A stretch of DNA of 64,000 nucleotides from Polyangia bacterium (GTDB taxonomy: Bacteria; Myxococcota_A; Polyangia; Fen-1088), in assembly GCA_036268875.1 (NCBI GenBank), contig DATATI010000010.1, positions 1 to 64,000 on the forward strand, in the 5' to 3' direction. Positions 39,512 through 47,615 of the stretch are shown one piece after another. The notes below the pieces were generated by a model that saw nothing but the letters and a program-made list of their open reading frames with translations, had not been told where the DNA came from and did not search any database. The translations under genes and the position numbers were made by a program. The first letter of the stretch is position 1, and each line of letters begins with the position of its first letter.

Positions 39512-40189
39512 ATGGTCGCATTGGCTGACTTGAATCCGGACAGTCGTCCCCGTGAGCGGTTAGCAGCGTGCGGGGCCCATCAATTGTCGGACGACGAGCT
39601 TCTGGCCATCGTGCTGGGCGCGGGTCGTCCCGGTCGCAGCGCCTTGGAGATGGCCAGCGTCATGTTGGCGCAGGCAGGCGGTCTGGCCGGCCTGGCGCAG
39701 TCGAGCGGCCGCGAGCTGCGCGTGCACGCCGGCGTCGGCCCGGCCCGCGCCAGCATGGTCCTGGCGGCGCTGGAGCTTGGCCGAAGATCGGTCGGGCAGC
39801 GGCCGACCCGCGGCCGGCGTCTCAGCGATGCGCGCGACGTCTGGGAATACTTTCGGGCCCGGCTGGCCCTGGCCACCGTGGAAGAGTTCTGGGCCCTTTC
39901 GCTGGACGTCCGCCATCGCGTGCAAAACGAGACCTGCCTGGCGCGTGGCTCATTGACCGGCGTCGAGGTGCATCCGCGCGACGTTTTCTGTCCGCTGATC
40001 CGGATGTCGGCGGCGGCGGTGATCTTCTGTCACAACCACCCGTCCGGCGATCCCGCGCCCTCGCGCCAGGACGTCGAGCTGACCTCCCGCCTGCGCGAGG
40101 TTGGCGAGCTGTGCGGCATCACCGTCCTTGACCACGTGATCGTCGGGTTCGAAGGCTTTACCAGCCTGGCCGATCGCGGCTGGCGGTGA
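39512..40189 (+). CDS. radC: RadC/JAB-domain protein
   Basis: A 225-residue protein of the RadC family: an N-terminal helical (UPF0758) region (SRPRERLAACGAHQLSDDELLAIVLGAG) then a JAB1/MPN+ metalloprotease-like domain with HNHPSGDPAPSRQD (His-x-His...Asp), CLARGSLTGVEVHPRD and TVLDHVIVG. Its cellular role is still disputed (not confirmed as a DNA repair protein). ATG 39512 is selected; upstream codons in frame give a poor N-terminus. It lies divergent from recQ. Confidence 0.93.
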   Translation: MVALADLNPDSRPRERLAACGAHQLSDDELLAIVLGAGRPGRSALEMASVMLAQAGGLAGLAQSSGRELRVHAGVGPARASMVLAALELGRRSVGQRPTRGRRLSDARDVWEYFRARLALATVEEFWALSLDVRHRVQNETCLARGSLTGVEVHPRDVFCPLIRMSAAAVIFCHNHPSGDPAPSRQDVELTSRLREVGELCGITVLDHVIVGFEGFTSLADRGWR

Positions 40190-40230
40190 ATCTTTCTGGA
40201 CGCATAGTCACCTGTCCCTAGAATCGGGCG

Positions 40231-41121
40231 ATGCGGATGGGTTTTCGGCTGGCGATGTCCCTGGCTCTTCTGGCAGTCGCCGCGGCACCGGCGCGCGCGT
40301 TCGAAGACTACGTCGGCACGCGGTCGCTGGGGATGGGCGGCGCGCTGCGGGCGGTGGCCGCCGGTGACAGCGGACCGCTGCTGAATCCGTCGGGGATGTC
40401 GCTGGTGCGCGCCTACACCGTGGAAGGCGCGTACGCCCGGTCCACCCGGCGCGACAGCAACTTCTTTCATGGGTCGATCATCGATTCGACGTCGGGCCTC
40501 AATCTGGCGGGTGGTCTTTACTACACTTACCAAGGCAACGCGCCCGACGACGTGCCGAGCGGCCACGGGCACGAGGTGGGCGGCGCGCTGGCGCTGCCGC
40601 TGGGCGAATACGTGGCCCTGGGATCGACGCTGAAGTACTTTCGCTTGAGCGGCGATGAGGCGCTGGGCGGACACAGCGGCGGCCTGACCTTCGACGTGGG
40701 CGCCACCATTCGCCCGGTGCAAGGCCTGATGATCGGCCTGGTGGGCACGAACCTTTATCATCTGACCAACGACGATGCCCTGCGCACCATCGGATATGGC
40801 CTGGGTTTCACCGCCGTGACCGATCTGATTCTGTCGGTCGATGGCCGCACCATGCTCGACGCTTCGCTGCGCACCGGCCACAAAGGCACCAGCATCATGG
40901 GCGGCGGCGAGTATTTTCTGTTTCACAAGTTCGCCTTCCGCCTGGGCGGCGGGCACGACGCCATCAATCAGCACGGCTATCTGTCGGCGGGGTTCTCGGC
41001 GGTGTCGGAGATCGGCGCGCTGGATGTGGGCGTGCGCCGCGATCTGTTCGGCGTGTCGGACGGCGACCTCGCGGTGACAGTGGTGTCCGCCGGCTTTCGC
41101 CTGTTCGTTCCCCAGCCGTGA
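40231..41121 (+). CDS. Outer-membrane beta-barrel protein (FadL/PorV-like)
   Basis: A 296-residue protein with signal peptide (LAMSLALLAVAAAPARA) followed directly by GTRSLGMGGALRAVAAGDSGPLLNPSGM, a sequence typical of FadL/PorV/UPF0164-type barrel N-termini. The rest alternates short amphipathic strands (LNLAGGLYYTYQGN; VALGSTLKYFRLSG; FAFRLGGGHDAIN) and ends in aromatic VSAGFRLFVPQP. It is likely an outer-membrane channel or assembly factor; the substrate is unknown. It is 42 bases downstream of radC and precedes the ECF promoter. Confidence 0.8.
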   Translation: MRMGFRLAMSLALLAVAAAPARAFEDYVGTRSLGMGGALRAVAAGDSGPLLNPSGMSLVRAYTVEGAYARSTRRDSNFFHGSIIDSTSGLNLAGGLYYTYQGNAPDDVPSGHGHEVGGALALPLGEYVALGSTLKYFRLSGDEALGGHSGGLTFDVGATIRPVQGLMIGLVGTNLYHLTNDDALRTIGYGLGFTAVTDLILSVDGRTMLDASLRTGHKGTSIMGGGEYFLFHKFAFRLGGGHDAINQHGYLSAGFSAVSEIGALDVGVRRDLFGVSDGDLAVTVVSAGFRLFVPQP

Positions 41122-41133
41122 GAGCACCGCGCG

Positions 41134-41161
41134 GGAACTTTCACGCCGCGCCGCTGTCCAA
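41134..41161 (+). promoter_or_regulatory. Candidate ECF sigma-autoregulated promoter
   Basis: GGAACTT (41134-41140) is an exact match to the common ECF -35 element; GTCCAA (41156-41161) lies 15 bases downstream and matches GTCTAA-type -10 boxes at five of six positions. The pair sits 60-90 bases before the sigma-factor ATG. ECF factors often transcribe their own operon from such a site, so autoregulation is inferred. Confidence 0.5.
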
Positions 41162-41221
41162 TGTCATGTGGAGGCGACGCTTCGGCTGTCTCGGGCGCGG
41201 CCCGGCCGGGTCCCCTTCACG

Positions 41222-41803
41222 ATGAGTCTGGCCGAACGCCTCCTCATTGGCCGGCTGAAAGCGCGCGACGAGCAAGCGTTCAACGAAATCGTCGGCCGTT
41301 ATGGCGACAAGGTTTTCAGCCTGGTGTATCGGATGATCGGCAGTCGACCGGAGGCAGAAGACATCGCTCAGGAAGTGTTCGTCACCGTGTTCAAGACCAT
41401 CGACGGCTTTCGCGGCGAATCCAAGTTCTCGACCTGGCTTTTGCGCATCGCCGCCAATCAGTGCAAAAACCGGATCAAATATCTGGCGCGCCGGCCGGTG
41501 GGCGCGGCGGCCTTCGACGAGACCGTCGACAGCGATGGCGATGCGGCGTTGCCGGCGCCGGCGCAAGGACACATCGACGCGCCCGACGTCTTGATGGAAG
41601 CGGCGGAGATGGAATCGCTGACCCAGGCGGCCATCGCCGAATTGGACGAGGACCATCGCTTGCTGATCGTTCTGCGTGACGTGGAAGAGCTGTCGTATCA
41701 GGAGATCGGCGAGATCACGGGCCTCGCCGAAGGGACGATCAAGTCGCGCTTGCACCGCGCGCGTATGTCCATCAAAGAGCACCTGGACAAGAACACCCGC
41801 TGA
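41222..41803 (+). CDS. ECF RNA polymerase sigma factor (RpoE-like)
   Basis: A 193-residue sigma factor with region 2 (RDEQAFNEIVGRYGDKVFSLVYRMIGSRPEAEDIAQEVFVTVFK, TWLLRIAANQCKNRIK) and region 4 (LVLRDVEELSYQEIGEITGLAEGTIKSRLHRARMSI). There is no region 1 or 3, as usual for ECF types. The ATG at 41222 is used; a GTG at 41168 would add 18 residues and would sit at the predicted transcription start. The anti-sigma gene starts two bases after the stop. It controls an envelope or stress regulon of unknown trigger. Confidence 0.94.
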   Translation: MSLAERLLIGRLKARDEQAFNEIVGRYGDKVFSLVYRMIGSRPEAEDIAQEVFVTVFKTIDGFRGESKFSTWLLRIAANQCKNRIKYLARRPVGAAAFDETVDSDGDAALPAPAQGHIDAPDVLMEAAEMESLTQAAIAELDEDHRLLIVLRDVEELSYQEIGEITGLAEGTIKSRLHRARMSIKEHLDKNTR

Positions 41804-41805
41804 CC

Positions 41806-42168
41806 ATGGACCACGCCAAGGCTTCCGATCTGTTTTCCGATTACGTCGAGGGCGCGCTGTCGCCGGCTCAGAAGGCCGAGCTGGAGCAGCACCTGGCGGC
41901 CTGTATTCAGTGTCGAACCGAACTTGAATCGTTCAAGCAGGCGGTGGGGTCGTTGGGGCGGCTGAAGAAACCCGCTCCGCCCAGTTTTCTGCCCAGCATT
42001 CAAAAGCAGATCTACGACCGGTCGCGCGGGCGTTTCTTCGGACGGCGCTGGAAATTGTTCGGCCGCGTTCCGTTCGAGTGGGTGTCGCTGGCGATGATCA
42101 TCGCCATGCTGATCTATTACATCGCGCTCATGCATGGCGCGCCCAGCGGTGTGCGCCCGTCACCGTAA
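41806..42168 (+). CDS. Anti-sigma factor with zinc-binding HC2 domain
   Basis: A 120-residue protein with N-terminal zinc-binding anti-sigma motif HLAACIQCRTEL (H-x3-C-x2-C) preceded by DLFSDYVEGALSPAQKAELEQ, and one transmembrane segment near the C-terminus (VSLAMIIAMLIYYIALM). The short periplasmic tail argues against a large extracellular sensor. It lies two bases after the sigma gene, so translation is coupled and the stoichiometry likely fixed. It should hold the ECF factor inactive at the membrane until a signal releases it. Confidence 0.92.
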   Translation: MDHAKASDLFSDYVEGALSPAQKAELEQHLAACIQCRTELESFKQAVGSLGRLKKPAPPSFLPSIQKQIYDRSRGRFFGRRWKLFGRVPFEWVSLAMIIAMLIYYIALMHGAPSGVRPSP

Positions 42169-42192
42169 GGCGCGCTCGTCTACCGACTGAAA

Positions 42193-43461
42193 TTAGTAAA
42201 CGTAGGCCAGCAGCACTTTCAAATACTGGCCTTCGTTGAAGCCGGGCGGCATCGGATGGTCGGCGGCGGGCCCGCGGCGTTCGATGATCTGCAGCTGGCG
42301 GCCGGCTTGTTTGGCGCCGGCGGCGACGATGCGCTCGAAGGTCTCGGCGTCGACGTTCTGCGAGCAGGAGCAGGTGACCAGAACCGCACCCGGCGCGGCC
42401 GCCGACAAGGCCAGGGCGTTCAATCGTTCGTAACCCTTGCGCGCGGCCTCGAGGTCCTTGCGAGCGCGGGCAAACTTGGGCGGATCGATCACGATCAGAT
42501 CGAACGAGCGCGGGGTGGCGGTTTCCAGATAGCGAAAGGCGTCCGCCTCGACGGTGTTGATGCTGACTCCGTTCTTGGTGGCGTGCGCTTCGATGCGGGT
42601 CACCGCGCGCGCCGAGCTGTCGACGGCGGTGACGGACGCAGCGCCGCCACGCGCCGCCTGCAAACCAAAGCCGCCCGCGTAGGCGTAACAGTCCAGCACG
42701 CGTGCGCCGCGGGCCAGCTGGCCCACGCGGATGCGGGTCTCGCGCTGGTCGATGAACATCCCGGTCTTCTGTCCCGACAGAGGCTCGATCTCGAGGCGGA
42801 TGCCGTCTTCGCGGCCGGTCACCGTCGGGCGCGAGTCGCCGCGGGCCACGCGCGACTGGGCGACGAATCCTTCCAGGTCGGCGTAACCGGCCGGCGAGAC
42901 CTCGTAAACAGTCTTCGGGGCGATCTCTGCTTCGACGGCGTCGAAGATCTCGGCCCGTCGCTGTGACAGCCCGAGCGTCGTGATCTGCACGACCGCGGCG
43001 TCGTCGAAGACGTCGATCACCAGCCCGGGCAGATCGTCGCCCTCGCTGTTGACCAGGCGATAAATGTCGGTGGCCGGTGACGGCAAGCCGAGGCGCGTGC
43101 GTAGGGCGCGGGCGCGTTGCAGGCGGGCGCGGAAAAACGCGGCGTTCACCGGCTCGTCCTTGCGCGTGCACAGCCGCACCGCGATCTGCGAGCGCGGGTT
43201 GTAAAAGCCGCGTCCGATCAAGCGCCCGTCCTGATCGCACAGCGACACCACATCGCCCGGTCCGCAGTCGCCTTCCACCTTCTCGATGGCGTTGGCATAG
43301 ACCCAGGGGTGACCGAACCAGAGGGGACGCGCCCGTCCCTGCCGCAGAAACACCCGGGCGCGCGAATCCTGCCCGCCTTCCCCCACCGACGGCAGCGCCG
43401 CCCGCGGGCCTTCCGGTTCGTGGTGGCGCTCAGGTCTTGCGTGGCGGGCCGGGCGGCGCAT
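42193..43461 (-). CDS. Class I SAM-dependent rRNA methyltransferase, RlmI-like
   Basis: A 422-residue protein: N-terminal PUA-like RNA-binding domain (LWFGHPWVYANAIE; GDVVSLCDQDGRLIGRGFYNP), central THUMP-like EEHAD-type region, and C-terminal Rossmann methyltransferase with DCYAYAGGFGLQAAR, NTVEADAFRYL and VIDPPKFARARKDL. RlmI of E. coli makes m5C1962 in 23S rRNA, and CSCSQNV here could hold the catalytic Cys. The first ~35 residues (Arg/Pro-rich) lack homology, so the true start may be later. The exact target base is not provable from sequence. It is convergent with the anti-sigma gene. Confidence 0.88.
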   Translation of the reverse strand: MRRPARHARPERHHEPEGPRAALPSVGEGGQDSRARVFLRQGRARPLWFGHPWVYANAIEKVEGDCGPGDVVSLCDQDGRLIGRGFYNPRSQIAVRLCTRKDEPVNAAFFRARLQRARALRTRLGLPSPATDIYRLVNSEGDDLPGLVIDVFDDAAVVQITTLGLSQRRAEIFDAVEAEIAPKTVYEVSPAGYADLEGFVAQSRVARGDSRPTVTGREDGIRLEIEPLSGQKTGMFIDQRETRIRVGQLARGARVLDCYAYAGGFGLQAARGGAASVTAVDSSARAVTRIEAHATKNGVSINTVEADAFRYLETATPRSFDLIVIDPPKFARARKDLEAARKGYERLNALALSAAAPGAVLVTCSCSQNVDAETFERIVAAGAKQAGRQLQIIERRGPAADHPMPPGFNEGQYLKVLLAYVY

Positions 43462-43500
43462 GCGATTGGGTCGAGATAATGCGCTGTCGCCTGGCGCGCG

Positions 43501-44988
43501 CTAGCTGTTTTCGCCGCTGGGCGAACGAAAATCGTCGGCGTCGATCCCGTAACGTTGTATGCAGCGCCAGACCACGGCGTATTGGCGATCCAGATGGCGC
43601 GCCACGTGGGCGACGCTACCGCGGTACTGGCGCAGCAGCGCGGTCAGCTCCTCGGGCGTCGGCGCTGGGCGGCGCGTGCGCGCGGTGGTGGCTTCGTCGG
43701 CGGGATCGGGAATGCCGCTGTCGGCATACTTGGGAGAATCGCGGGTGGCGCTCAGCACCGACGAATGGGCGCCGTCGCCGGCCGGTTCAATCAGCGCCGA
43801 GATGGAATCGGGCAGGTGCGAAAAGCCGATGATCTCGTGGCCACGGCTCAGCACCTCGGCCTCGACCACGGTCTTTTGCAGCTCGCGCACGTTCAGCGGC
43901 CAGCCGTAGAGAAACAGGGCGTGGAAGGCCTCGGTCTCGAAGGTACGCGGCGCGCCGGTCTCGCCGGCGCGCATGTCACGCAAGAAAAATTCGACCAGTC
44001 GGCCGACGTCTTCCAGGCGATCGCGCAACGCTGGCAGCTGCACCGGCTGCGCGCCCAGGCGGCCCACCAGCGCGTCTTGCACATTGCCGGCCTTGGCCAT
44101 GGCGGCGCGGCTGCTGGCGGCGATCACGCGCACGTCGGCCTCGATCACCCGCGTCGATCCCAGCGGGCTGAACTTGCGGTCCTGCAGAAAGCGCAGCAGC
44201 TTCGGCTGCAATTCGGCCGGCATCTCGCCGAGCTCGTCCAGGAACAGCGTGCCGCCTTGGGCGGCTTCGATGAAGCCGACCTTGCGTGCCTGGGCCGTCG
44301 AATGCGCGCCCTTCTCATAACCAAACAGCTCGCTCTCCACCAGCTCGCGCGGGATGGCGGCGCAGTTGATGGCCACCAGATTTCCGGTTCGCCCGCTGGC
44401 GGCGTGAATGCCGCGGGCGAACACCTCTTTGCCCACGCCGGTCTCGCCCAGCAGGTAAATCTCCGCTCGCGACGGAGCCAGTCGCCGCAAGCGGCTGCAG
44501 ATCGAAGCCAGCGCCGGCGACAACGTCGGAACCGGCGCGAACGGCGTGGCGATGTCCTCGTCGATGGCCGCCATCTCGAGCGGCGTCACCAGCCGGAACA
44601 CCATCGCCTGCGAACCGACGAAGATGAGAGCGCCTGGCCGCAAGGTGATCGGCCCTGTCAGCCGCTGGCCATCGACATACGTGCCGTTGGTGCTGCCGAG
44701 ATCGACGAGCTCGAAGGTGTCGGACTTATCGGCGGCCACCGAGCGCGTGATGCGAGCGTGCAGGCTGGAGACCGTGCGATCGGGCAAGGCCAGCGCACGC
44801 CGTCCGTCGGGGGTGGGCGGCCGGCGCCCGATCTCCAGGCCGTCGGCTAATTGCACCACGCGTGCGGCACGCAGAGTTTCGGGGTTGCCCGGCGTGCCCG
44901 CCAACAACAAGACGCCGATACGCTGCGCCTCCCGGGTGGAGCCGCGCCGCGGTATCGTTTGGCTGACCTCGTCGTTGATGGGGACCAT
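43501..44988 (-). CDS. FHA-domain bacterial enhancer-binding protein, GAFTGA loop degenerate
   Basis: A 495-residue regulator: FHA domain (about 30-135, with SSLHARITRS and LGSTNGTYVDG for phospho-Thr recognition), AAA+ domain (Walker A GETGVGKEVF; Walker B GGTLFLDELGE; R-finger region ASSRAAMA) and a Fis-type helix-turn-helix C-terminus (GSVAHVARHLDRQYAVVWRCIQ). The sigma54-contact loop GAFTGA is replaced by GAHSTA (YEKGAHSTAQAR). FHA-EBPs couple Ser/Thr kinases to transcription in Myxococcota, and a kinase gene is divergent 92 bases away. Loss of the loop's Phe makes sigma54 activation doubtful. Confidence 0.92.
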   Translation of the reverse strand: MVPINDEVSQTIPRRGSTREAQRIGVLLLAGTPGNPETLRAARVVQLADGLEIGRRPPTPDGRRALALPDRTVSSLHARITRSVAADKSDTFELVDLGSTNGTYVDGQRLTGPITLRPGALIFVGSQAMVFRLVTPLEMAAIDEDIATPFAPVPTLSPALASICSRLRRLAPSRAEIYLLGETGVGKEVFARGIHAASGRTGNLVAINCAAIPRELVESELFGYEKGAHSTAQARKVGFIEAAQGGTLFLDELGEMPAELQPKLLRFLQDRKFSPLGSTRVIEADVRVIAASSRAAMAKAGNVQDALVGRLGAQPVQLPALRDRLEDVGRLVEFFLRDMRAGETGAPRTFETEAFHALFLYGWPLNVRELQKTVVEAEVLSRGHEIIGFSHLPDSISALIEPAGDGAHSSVLSATRDSPKYADSGIPDPADEATTARTRRPAPTPEELTALLRQYRGSVAHVARHLDRQYAVVWRCIQRYGIDADDFRSPSGENS

Positions 44989-45080
44989 GGACGCGACTTT
45001 CTAATTTACAATCAAATGTAGGGCAGAGGGATACAACCTGACCCCCAAAACGGGCAAAGTCACCTCTCCAAAACGCCACC

Positions 45081-47615
45081 ATGCAGCAGGACCCGCCCCT
45101 TTCCGGCTCCCGCGCTGACAGCGACGAGCCGCCCGAACGCACGGTGACCACCGGCGCGGCGCAGCTGCGTGCGGCACCCGCGACGAATCTGACGCCGGGC
45201 GCGGTGATCGACGGTCGATACCAGATCGAAGCGTCGATAGGCGAAGGCGGCAGCGGTTCGGTGTTTCGGGCCTGGGATCGCGCGTTGGGCGAACCGATTG
45301 CAATTAAGATTCTGCACCCAGAACGGGCCCGCGAAAAGAGCTGGATCAACCGTCTGGCGCGCGAGGTGCGGGTGGCCCGCGCCATCCGCCATCCCAACGT
45401 GTGCCGGGTGTTCGACCTCGGCCACGCCGACGGTCATTGGTTCGTCACCATGGAGCTGGCCGACGGCGGTGCATTGCGCCAACTTTTACGCGCCGGCAAC
45501 CAAACGGATGGTCCGCGGCCACTGGAAGAACGGTTGGCCGACGCGCGCTCGCTGTGCGCCGGCCTGGCGGCCATCCACGCCGTCGGTTTCATTCACCGCG
45601 ATGTCACCCCGCAGAACGTTCTGCGCATGACCGACGGCCGGCTGGTGCTTTCCGATTTCGGTCTGGCCATCGAGAACAACGACAACACCACCGTCCACGG
45701 CGGAACGCCCGCGTACATGCCGCCCGAAGCGCTGATGGGCGGCCGATCGGATCAGCGCTCCGACGTCTGGCAGCTGGGCGCCATCCTTCACGAGATCATG
45801 TTCGGCCGAAAGCCAGAATGGCGAAACGGCCCCGACGGTACGTCGATGAAGTGGCCGCTGCCTGCCGTCTCCAGCCCGGTCGAAGAAGAAGTGGCGCGCC
45901 TGTGCGGCGACTGCCTGGCCCACGATCCGGTGGCGCGTCCGCCCACCGCGATGGCGGTGGCCGGGCGGCTGGCGGCGGCGGAGGTGGCGCGCCCGCGTGG
46001 CTGGCTGATGCGGCGGGCGCTGCAGGTACGCGCGTTCTGGCGCCAGCATCGGGCGCTGCGCGCGGCGGCCGTGGCGGCAGTGCTGGCGGCGGGCGTGGTG
46101 CGCGGCGCCCAGATTCTGGCCAAGCCGGCCCTGTGTCGCGGCGCCGAGACCAAGCTGGCCGGCGTGTGGGACCCGCGGGTGAAGGCGGAGGTTCGAAAGG
46201 CGTTCTTCGGCACCGGACAAAGCTTCGCCAGCAGCACGTTCTGGAGCGTGAACCGTTTGATCGAGGATTATGTCCAGCGCTGGAGCGGGACGTACATCGA
46301 AGCCTGTGAAGCCACCCAGGTGCGCGGCGAACAATCGGCCGAGGTTTTGGATCTGCGGATGTCGTGTTTGCAGGATCGATTGGCCGGGTTAAAGGCATTG
46401 ACCGCGCTGTTCAGCCAGGCTGACGGCGCCGTGGTGGAGAACGCCGCCACCGCCGCCAGCCAGCTGGGCGCGGTCGATCGCTGCAATGACGTCAAGTTGC
46501 TGCGATCGATGGTGCCGCCGCCGGAGAACCCGGTGGCCCGCCGTCAGGTCGAGCAGCTGCAATCCCGCATCGCCGATACGCGCGCCCTGGCGGCAGCCGG
46601 GCGCCTGGCTGAGGCAGAGAAAGCGACGGCCCTTCTGGTCGAGGACGCCCGTCGGGTGAAGTTCCCGCCGGCGCTGGCCGAAGCGCTGGCTCTGCGCGGG
46701 CGCATGCTGATCGACCTCCGCAATGTCAGCGGCGCGGAGGATGCCTTCGAAGAAGGCCTCTGGGCCGCCGAGGAAGGTCGTCACGACGAGACCAAAGCGG
46801 AGATCGCCGTCGGTCTCATCAGCGTCATGTCGCTCAAGGGGGCGCCAGCGCGCGACACCGAGCGTGGCCTGCACATGGCCGAGGCGACGCTGCGGCGGAT
46901 CGGGGGCCACGAACGGCTGCAGATGTGGATGAACACCAACTTCGGCGCGGCGCTGGAGGCCAGTGGTCGCGCCGACGAGGCGCTTGGTCGCAACCTGCAG
47001 GCGCTGGCCATCGGCCAGCGGGCGCTTCGGCCAGATGATCCGGACGTGATTTTCGCGGAGTCGAACATCGGCAACACGCTGCTCGCGTTGGAGCGCCCCG
47101 CCGAGGCGCTCGCCTACATCGACAAGGCCATCGAGATCGGCGCCAAGACGCTGGGCGCCGATCACCCGCAAATGGCCTTGCAGCTCAGCAACCGCGCCGA
47201 GGCGCTGAACCAGCTCGGCCGCTGGGCCGAGGCCCGCGCGGCGGCCGAGCGGGCGATGGCGATCTGGGAAAAGCAGCTTCCGAAAGATCACCTGTACCTG
47301 TCTTACGGTCTCGCCAACATCGGGCAAAGCTACCTGGGCGAGGGTAAACCGGCCCCGGCGGTGCGCCCGCTCGAAAGGGCGCTGCGCATCCGCCTGGCCA
47401 AGGAGCCATCGCCGGCGCAGATCGCGCTATGCGAATTCGCGCTTGGGCGCGCCCTGTGGGACAGCGGCGCGCAACAGGAACGCGCGCGCGACCTGGCGGT
47501 CAGTGCCCGCGATCGCTACGGGAACATGCCGGCGATGAAGAAACGCCAGGACGAGGTCGTCGCCTGGCTTGGCAAACACAGGCCACCGGTGGTCAGCGCG
47601 CACGCAGCGAATTGA
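45081..47615 (+). CDS. Ser/Thr protein kinase with transmembrane segment and TPR domain
   Basis: An 844-residue PknB-family kinase. The kinase domain (about 41-300) has GEGGSGSVFRAWD, the Lys in AIKIL, catalytic HRDVTPQN, DFGLA and YMPPEA, so it should be active. A hydrophobic segment (about 330-350, LRAAAVAAVLAAGVVRGAQ) anchors it; the C-terminal half carries TPR repeats (RLAEAEKATALLVEDARRV; ALAYIDKAIEIGAKTLGADHP; WAEARAAAERAMAIWEKQL) for protein contacts. The short divergent 92-base region with the FHA-EBP suggests a signalling pair. Its last 23 bases overlap the end of the convergent hydantoinase gene. Confidence 0.93.
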   Translation: MQQDPPLSGSRADSDEPPERTVTTGAAQLRAAPATNLTPGAVIDGRYQIEASIGEGGSGSVFRAWDRALGEPIAIKILHPERAREKSWINRLAREVRVARAIRHPNVCRVFDLGHADGHWFVTMELADGGALRQLLRAGNQTDGPRPLEERLADARSLCAGLAAIHAVGFIHRDVTPQNVLRMTDGRLVLSDFGLAIENNDNTTVHGGTPAYMPPEALMGGRSDQRSDVWQLGAILHEIMFGRKPEWRNGPDGTSMKWPLPAVSSPVEEEVARLCGDCLAHDPVARPPTAMAVAGRLAAAEVARPRGWLMRRALQVRAFWRQHRALRAAAVAAVLAAGVVRGAQILAKPALCRGAETKLAGVWDPRVKAEVRKAFFGTGQSFASSTFWSVNRLIEDYVQRWSGTYIEACEATQVRGEQSAEVLDLRMSCLQDRLAGLKALTALFSQADGAVVENAATAASQLGAVDRCNDVKLLRSMVPPPENPVARRQVEQLQSRIADTRALAAAGRLAEAEKATALLVEDARRVKFPPALAEALALRGRMLIDLRNVSGAEDAFEEGLWAAEEGRHDETKAEIAVGLISVMSLKGAPARDTERGLHMAEATLRRIGGHERLQMWMNTNFGAALEASGRADEALGRNLQALAIGQRALRPDDPDVIFAESNIGNTLLALERPAEALAYIDKAIEIGAKTLGADHPQMALQLSNRAEALNQLGRWAEARAAAERAMAIWEKQLPKDHLYLSYGLANIGQSYLGEGKPAPAVRPLERALRIRLAKEPSPAQIALCEFALGRALWDSGAQQERARDLAVSARDRYGNMPAMKKRQDEVVAWLGKHRPPVVSAHAAN

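Noticed and set aside
39093-39533. 147-residue plus-strand frame before radC
   Set aside because: Composition is random and antisense to the likely RecQ linker; no homology or RBS.
44989-45080. Sigma54 -24/-12 promoter between kinase and FHA-EBP
   Set aside because: No GG-N10-GC pair with correct flanks was found; a TTTACA/GATACA pair is too weak (19-base spacer).
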